A stretch of DNA of 64,000 bases from contig CAMLSD010000006.1 in assembly GCA_946482595.1 (NCBI GenBank), positions 14,686 through 78,685 on the forward strand, in the 5' to 3' direction. Shown piece after piece: positions 60,148-64,000 of this stretch (positions are counted from its first letter, which is position 1; each line of letters opens with the position of its first letter). Below the pieces are notes generated by a model that saw only the letters and a program-made list of their open reading frames with translations, made no database searches and had not been told where the DNA came from. The position numbers were made by a program, and so were the translations under genes. Source of the DNA: an uncultured Comamonadaceae bacterium. GTDB taxonomy: Bacteria; Pseudomonadota; Gammaproteobacteria; Burkholderiales; Burkholderiaceae.

Positions 60148-62915
60148 CGTCGGGCCTCGCGGTGCCGACGTGCGGCGCGCACCAGCAGCTTGCGCAGTTC
60201 CTCGGCCCACAGCACCAGGCTGGCCAGCGCCACCAGTGGCAGCAGGGTTGCCGCGGGCAAAGGCACGGTATGGAACAGCGTGTTCATGGCCGGAACGTAC
60301 AGCACGGCGACCTGCAGCGCCACACTCAGCGACAGCCCCCCGGCAAGCCAGCGGTTGCGCAGCAGCCGCGGGCCCAGCGCCGAGGCTGTGGCCGACTGGC
60401 AGTTCAGCACGTTGAACCACTGGCACATCGCCAGCACGGTGAAGGTTTCGGTGCGTACCACGGCCTCGGGCACGCCCTGGGTCAGCCGCCAGGCAAACCA
60501 GCCGAAGCTCACTGCGACGGTCGCCGGTGCCATCAGCGCCACGCGCTGGAGCAGCGGCCAGCCCAGCAGCCGGTCGTCACGCGGCACCGGTCGGCGGCGC
60601 ATCTCGTCGCCGTCGGGGGGGTCCATCACCAGGTTCACCGTCACCGTGCTTTCGGTGACGATGTTGATCCACAGGATCTGCACGGCGGCCAGCGGCAGCG
60701 GGAACCCGCCCAGCAGCGCCAGCAGCAGCACCATGACCTCGTCCATGGACGTGGCAAACAGGTACAGGATCACCTTCTTCAGGTTGCCGTAGACCACCCG
60801 GCCCTGCTGCACCGCAGCGACGATGGTCGCGAAGTTGTCGTCGGTGACGACGATCTTGGCGGCACTCTTGGCCACCTCGGTGCCGGTGATGCCCATGGCC
60901 ACACCCACGTCGGCACGCGCCAGGGCCGGCGCATCGTTGACACCGTCGCCGGTCATCGCGACGACCTCGCCGCGTGCCTGCAGCGCCTCGACGATGCGAA
61001 GCTTCTGGGCCGGCTGCACCCGTGCGAACACCGCGATGCCGGGCAGGGCGTCGCGCAGTTCGGCCTCGCCCATGCGCTCGAGTTCGGGCCCGTCGACGGC
61101 ACGATCCTGCTCGCCGGCAATGCCCAGCTCGCGGGCGATCGCCAGGCCGGTGAGCTTGTGGTCGCCGGTCACCATCACCGGCCGGATGCCGGCGCGGCGG
61201 CACTCGGCCACGGCCAGCTTGACCTCCTCGCGCGGCGGGTCGATCTGGCCGACCAGGCCCAGCAGCCGCACCCGGCCGGCCAGCGATTCGAAGCCACCTT
61301 GCGGGTCGAGCGCATCGTCATCGACACAGCCGAAGGCCAGCACGCGCAGCGCCCGCGCGGCCATGGCTTCGGCCTGCACGCGGGCCGCCTGACCCAGCGC
61401 CCCGTGGCCGGGAGTGCACAGGCGCAGCATCGATTCAGGCGCACCCTTGAGCATCACCAAGCGGGGCTGCGAGGCCAGGCGATGGCGGGTGGCCATCAGC
61501 TTGGTGTCCGAATCGAAAGGCAGCTCGGCCTCACGCGGAGCGTCGTGGCGCAAGCGGGCGAGCGTCACGCCCGCTTTGACCGCCAGCACCAGCAGCGCTC
61601 CTTCGGTGGGGTCGCCCAGCACGGTCCAGCCGGCCCGGGCGTCCTCGGGCGGCAGCAGCCCGGCGTCATTGCACAGCACGGCTGCGGCGAGCAGCTCGCG
61701 CAGCGCGCCGTCATGCAGGTCGGCCGGGCGGCCGCCTTCAAGCAGCGCGCCGTCGGGCGCATAGCCGATGCCCCCGACCGTCAGCACACGGTGCCCGCCG
61801 CACTGGCCGGGCAGCCACAGCTCGACCACCGTCATCTCGTTGCGGGTGAGGGTGCCCGTCTTGTCGCTGCAGATCACCGTAGTCGAGCCCAGGGTCTCGA
61901 CGGCCGACAGGCGGCGGATGATGGCGCCCTGCCCAGCCATGCGCTGCATGCCCACGGCCAGCGCGATGGTCATCGCCACCGGCAGACCCTCGGGCACCAT
62001 CGACACCATCTGGCTGAGTGCCACCATCAGCACGTCGGGCAGCGGCAACGCACGCCACAGGCCCAGCACGACCACCAGCACGAACAGGCCCAGGGCGGCC
62101 GCAACCAGTGCCCGGCCGAACTGCTCCAGGCGCTGCTCCAGCGGTGTTTTCGGCTCTTCGGCGCGTTCGGTCAGGCCCGCAATGCGGCCGACTTCGGTGT
62201 GCACGCCGGTGGCCACCACCACGGCACGGGCCCGCCCGCCGGTGATGTGCGTGCCCGAGTACACCATGTCATGGCGATCGGCCAGGCCGGTGGCCTCGGG
62301 CACCGCAGCCAGCGACTTGGCCACCGGCACGGACTCGCCCGTGAGCGCCGCTTCGGCCACCTGAAGCTGCGCTTCGTCGATGAGTCGGGCATCGGCCGCC
62401 ACCGCGTCACCGGCGGCCAGCAGCATCAGGTCGCCCGGCACCAGCTCGCGGGCCTCCAGCACCTGCTCACGGCCGTCACGCAGCACGCACACGTGCAGCG
62501 AGGACAGGCGCCGCAGCGCGGCCATCGAGCGTTCTGCCCGGCCTTCCTGAATGCTGCCGATCAGCGCATTGACGATCACCACGGCCAGGATCACGGCGGC
62601 ATCGCCATGGTGGCCCAGCGCCACCGCCAGCACGGCGGCCACGAACAGGATGTAGATCAGCGGGCTCTGGAACTGCCGCGCAAAGGTGCGCCATAGCGGG
62701 CGCGGGGGGGCCTCGGGCAGGGCATTGGGGCCGTGGTCGGCCAGGCGGCGTGCGGCCTCGGTGTCGCTCAGGCCCTGTTGCGGGTCGGTGCCGCAGCGTT
62801 GCAGCGTGTCGTCGATGCCCAGGGCGTGCCAGTCGATCGCCTGGGCGCTGCGTGCCGGCGCGCTGGTGCGGTGGGAGGCCGGCGGGGCGGGCGCATCGGT
62901 GGTCTGGGGCGGCAC
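60144..62915 (-). CDS. P2-type cation-transporting ATPase (calcium-ATPase-like)
   Basis: A 923-residue membrane pump. It has an N-terminal cation-ATPase domain (about 28-100), the TGES-type actuator loop (LTGESVPVAKSL), PEGLPVAMTIALAVG in helix 4, the phosphorylated Asp351 in CSDKTGTLTRNE, the ATP-site segment LMLKGAPESMLRLC-like, TGDH and TGDGVNDAPAL. Helix 6 reads WINIVTESTVTVNLV, where SERCA-type pumps have VTDG, so Glu replaces the usual ligand Asp and ion preference is uncertain. It is coupled to the CaCA antiporter gene. The first ATG (62915) has upstream GGAGAC; an earlier start cannot be excluded. Confidence 0.9.
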   Translation of the reverse strand: MPPQTTDAPAPPASHRTSAPARSAQAIDWHALGIDDTLQRCGTDPQQGLSDTEAARRLADHGPNALPEAPPRPLWRTFARQFQSPLIYILFVAAVLAVALGHHGDAAVILAVVIVNALIGSIQEGRAERSMAALRRLSSLHVCVLRDGREQVLEARELVPGDLMLLAAGDAVAADARLIDEAQLQVAEAALTGESVPVAKSLAAVPEATGLADRHDMVYSGTHITGGRARAVVVATGVHTEVGRIAGLTERAEEPKTPLEQRLEQFGRALVAAALGLFVLVVVLGLWRALPLPDVLMVALSQMVSMVPEGLPVAMTIALAVGMQRMAGQGAIIRRLSAVETLGSTTVICSDKTGTLTRNEMTVVELWLPGQCGGHRVLTVGGIGYAPDGALLEGGRPADLHDGALRELLAAAVLCNDAGLLPPEDARAGWTVLGDPTEGALLVLAVKAGVTLARLRHDAPREAELPFDSDTKLMATRHRLASQPRLVMLKGAPESMLRLCTPGHGALGQAARVQAEAMAARALRVLAFGCVDDDALDPQGGFESLAGRVRLLGLVGQIDPPREEVKLAVAECRRAGIRPVMVTGDHKLTGLAIARELGIAGEQDRAVDGPELERMGEAELRDALPGIAVFARVQPAQKLRIVEALQARGEVVAMTGDGVNDAPALARADVGVAMGITGTEVAKSAAKIVVTDDNFATIVAAVQQGRVVYGNLKKVILYLFATSMDEVMVLLLALLGGFPLPLAAVQILWINIVTESTVTVNLVMDPPDGDEMRRRPVPRDDRLLGWPLLQRVALMAPATVAVSFGWFAWRLTQGVPEAVVRTETFTVLAMCQWFNVLNCQSATASALGPRLLRNRWLAGGLSLSVALQVAVLYVPAMNTLFHTVPLPAATLLPLVALASLVLWAEELRKLLVRAARRHREARR

Positions 62916-63053
62916 GCCGGTGGTCTCCGTCAGGGCTGGGGTGGCAGGGCGCTTCGATTGTGCGCACCCGCTTCACCCCTGTCCTGCCGGAGGCCGCCGT
63001 ACTTGAGCAATGTCAATGTCGGTGCAACCCGTGCCGGGCGGCGCGGGCCGGTC

Positions 63054-63599
63054 TCAGGCGGCGCGGCGCAGCTTCACCGCGGGGAAGTCGACCGGCACCG
63101 CAAAGGCCACGTTCACATAGTTGGTGAACAGGTTCAGCGCCACGTGGGCCAGGATCTCCACCACGGCCTCGTCGCTGAAGCCGGCGTGGCGCAGGGCCTG
63201 CACGTCGCTGTCGCTCACCTGGGCCCGCTGGTCGACCACCTTCAGCGCAAAGCGCAGGGCGGCCTGGGTGCGGGGGTCGGCGGATTCACCGGCCTGGGCG
63301 GCCGTCATCTCCTCGGCCGTGGCGCCCGCCTTGCGGCCCAGTACCGTGTGGGCGGCCAGGCAGTACTCGCAGGCATTGCGGTCGGCCACGGCCACCGCGA
63401 TCTGTTCGCCCAGCTTGCTGCCCAGCGTGCCGCCGCCCAGGGCACCGAAGGCGGCCCACATGCTCTGCAGTGCCGCAGGCGAATTCGCCACGGCGCGGAA
63501 CATGTTGGGCGTGGCGCCAAAGGCAGCATGGATCTGCTCGAGCAGGGCACGGCGCTCGGGGGTGGTTTCGTTGCGATCGATCAGAGGGACGCGGTTCAT
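63054..63599 (-). CDS. Carboxymuconolactone decarboxylase / AhpD-like family protein
   Basis: A 181-residue protein of the peroxidase-related (YciW/AhpD-like) CMD subgroup. The centre has VAVADRNACEYCLAAHTVLG, with C-x2-C and the following His, which is the AhpD-like thiol motif used to reduce peroxides or alkylhydroperoxides. DEAVVEILAHVALNLFTNYV is the second landmark. A GGAG-like site precedes ATG 63599; the open frame continues to 63833 through the repeat region but carries nothing conserved. It is transcribed away from the contig end. Confidence 0.88.
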   Translation of the reverse strand: MNRVPLIDRNETTPERRALLEQIHAAFGATPNMFRAVANSPAALQSMWAAFGALGGGTLGSKLGEQIAVAVADRNACEYCLAAHTVLGRKAGATAEEMTAAQAGESADPRTQAALRFALKVVDQRAQVSDSDVQALRHAGFSDEAVVEILAHVALNLFTNYVNVAFAVPVDFPAVKLRRAA

Positions 63600-63623
63600 G
63601 TGATGACTCCTGGTGGTGGTGGG

Positions 63624-63785
63624 CGCCCCCAGGGCCGGGCTGCGCTCAGCCCGCCCCCCGAGGGGATCAAGGAAACTTGGGGCGGCCCGGCGTTTGCTTG
63701 AGATCGCCCCCAGGGCCGGGCTTTGCCCAGCCCGCCCCCCGCGGGGGTCAAGCAAACTTGGGGCGGCCCGGCGTTTCCTTGTGAG
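63624..63785. repeat. Two tandem copies of an 81-bp GC-rich intergenic repeat
   Basis: Copy 1 (63624-63704) and copy 2 (63705-63785) share CGCCCCCAGGGCCGGGCT, a CAGCCCGCCCCCCG stretch, TCAAG-AAACTTGGGGCGG and CCCGGCGTTT with few differences. Each copy contains short inverted GC segments. Elements of this sort are frequent between genes in Comamonadaceae and relatives. They lie upstream of the AhpD-like gene. Confidence 0.8.
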
Positions 63786-63905
63786 CCGGGGCGGTGCCCC
63801 GGGCTGTCCGACCTGCCATGGCGTGTCGGACAAGCTCAGTTTGCCGGCCGGAGTCGTATGATGGGATGCATATCGTCCGCAAAACGTTGCAGATCGTCCA
63901 TGACC

Positions 63906-64000
<95 letters not shown>

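Noticed and set aside
60162..62696. 844-codon plus-strand frame over the P-type ATPase gene
   Set aside because: Antisense, Gln/His-rich translation with no family.

Overview
The window is GC-rich (roughly two thirds G+C by eye) and densely coding. Its content points to a betaproteobacterium of the order Burkholderiales: four orphan Bug/TctC-type periplasmic receptors, many LysR regulators each divergent from a small catabolic or transport gene, CaiB/BaiF CoA chemistry, DUF1127 and DUF2917 proteins, and near the right end a GC-rich intergenic repeat of a kind I associate with Comamonadaceae-like genomes. The genus cannot be fixed from the sequence. No rRNA, tRNA, CRISPR array, integrase or transposase gene was seen.

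Region 1 (1-17.8 kb) is a set of catabolic modules: a sulfatase cut by the left edge with a Bug receptor, a MarR regulator preceded by the eroded tail of a LysR gene, an orphan SUKH protein, a crotonase, then a minus-strand receptor / enolase-superfamily / receptor / hydrolase operon. Divergent from it is a plus-strand CoA operon: CoA-transferase, GST-like protein, 3-hydroxyacyl-CoA dehydrogenase, enoyl-CoA hydratase. Next come an amidohydrolase plus carboxymuconolactone decarboxylase-like pair with a LysR gene, and an MFS transporter divergent from another LysR gene.

Region 2 (17.8-23.7 kb) holds the most unusual locus: a soluble protein joining a Clp-type AAA+ ATPase to an M41 (FtsH-type) zinc peptidase. 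It is translationally coupled to a 79-residue basic protein and preceded by a short leader ORF, a hairpin and a terminator with alternative pairing that looks like an attenuator. Beyond it are two tandem LysR genes divergent from two coupled GST genes.

Region 3 (23.8-44.2 kb) is a copper-resistance island: cueR, copZ divergent from copA, three CueR-type promoters with 19-bp spacers, and then a run of plus-strand genes for His- or Met-rich exported proteins, a TolC-family lipoprotein, a multicopper oxidase, a cupredoxin, a CusF-like protein, a c-type cytochrome, a YVTN beta-propeller, a DUF2933 protein, a second copper-type P1B ATPase, and an RND tripartite pump (adaptor, permease, outer-membrane factor). 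A 157-bp MITE-like palindrome with apparent target duplications sits between the TolC-family gene and the multicopper oxidase gene. Together the genes would move Cu(I) out of the cytoplasm, oxidise or bind it in the periplasm, and export it across the outer membrane.

Region 4 (44.3-64 kb) has a thioesterase, a DUF1127 protein, a LysR/FAD-monooxygenase pair, an alpha/beta hydrolase, a response regulator with a hybrid histidine kinase, a LysR gene divergent from a GST/tautomerase/NTF2-like operon, a periplasmic receptor and a Bug receptor plus N-formylglutamate amidohydrolase-like gene that share a near-identical LysR-type operator, a cation antiporter coupled to a P2-type ATPase, and a carboxymuconolactone decarboxylase-like gene. 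The last 95 bases are almost pure C and are probably an artefact.
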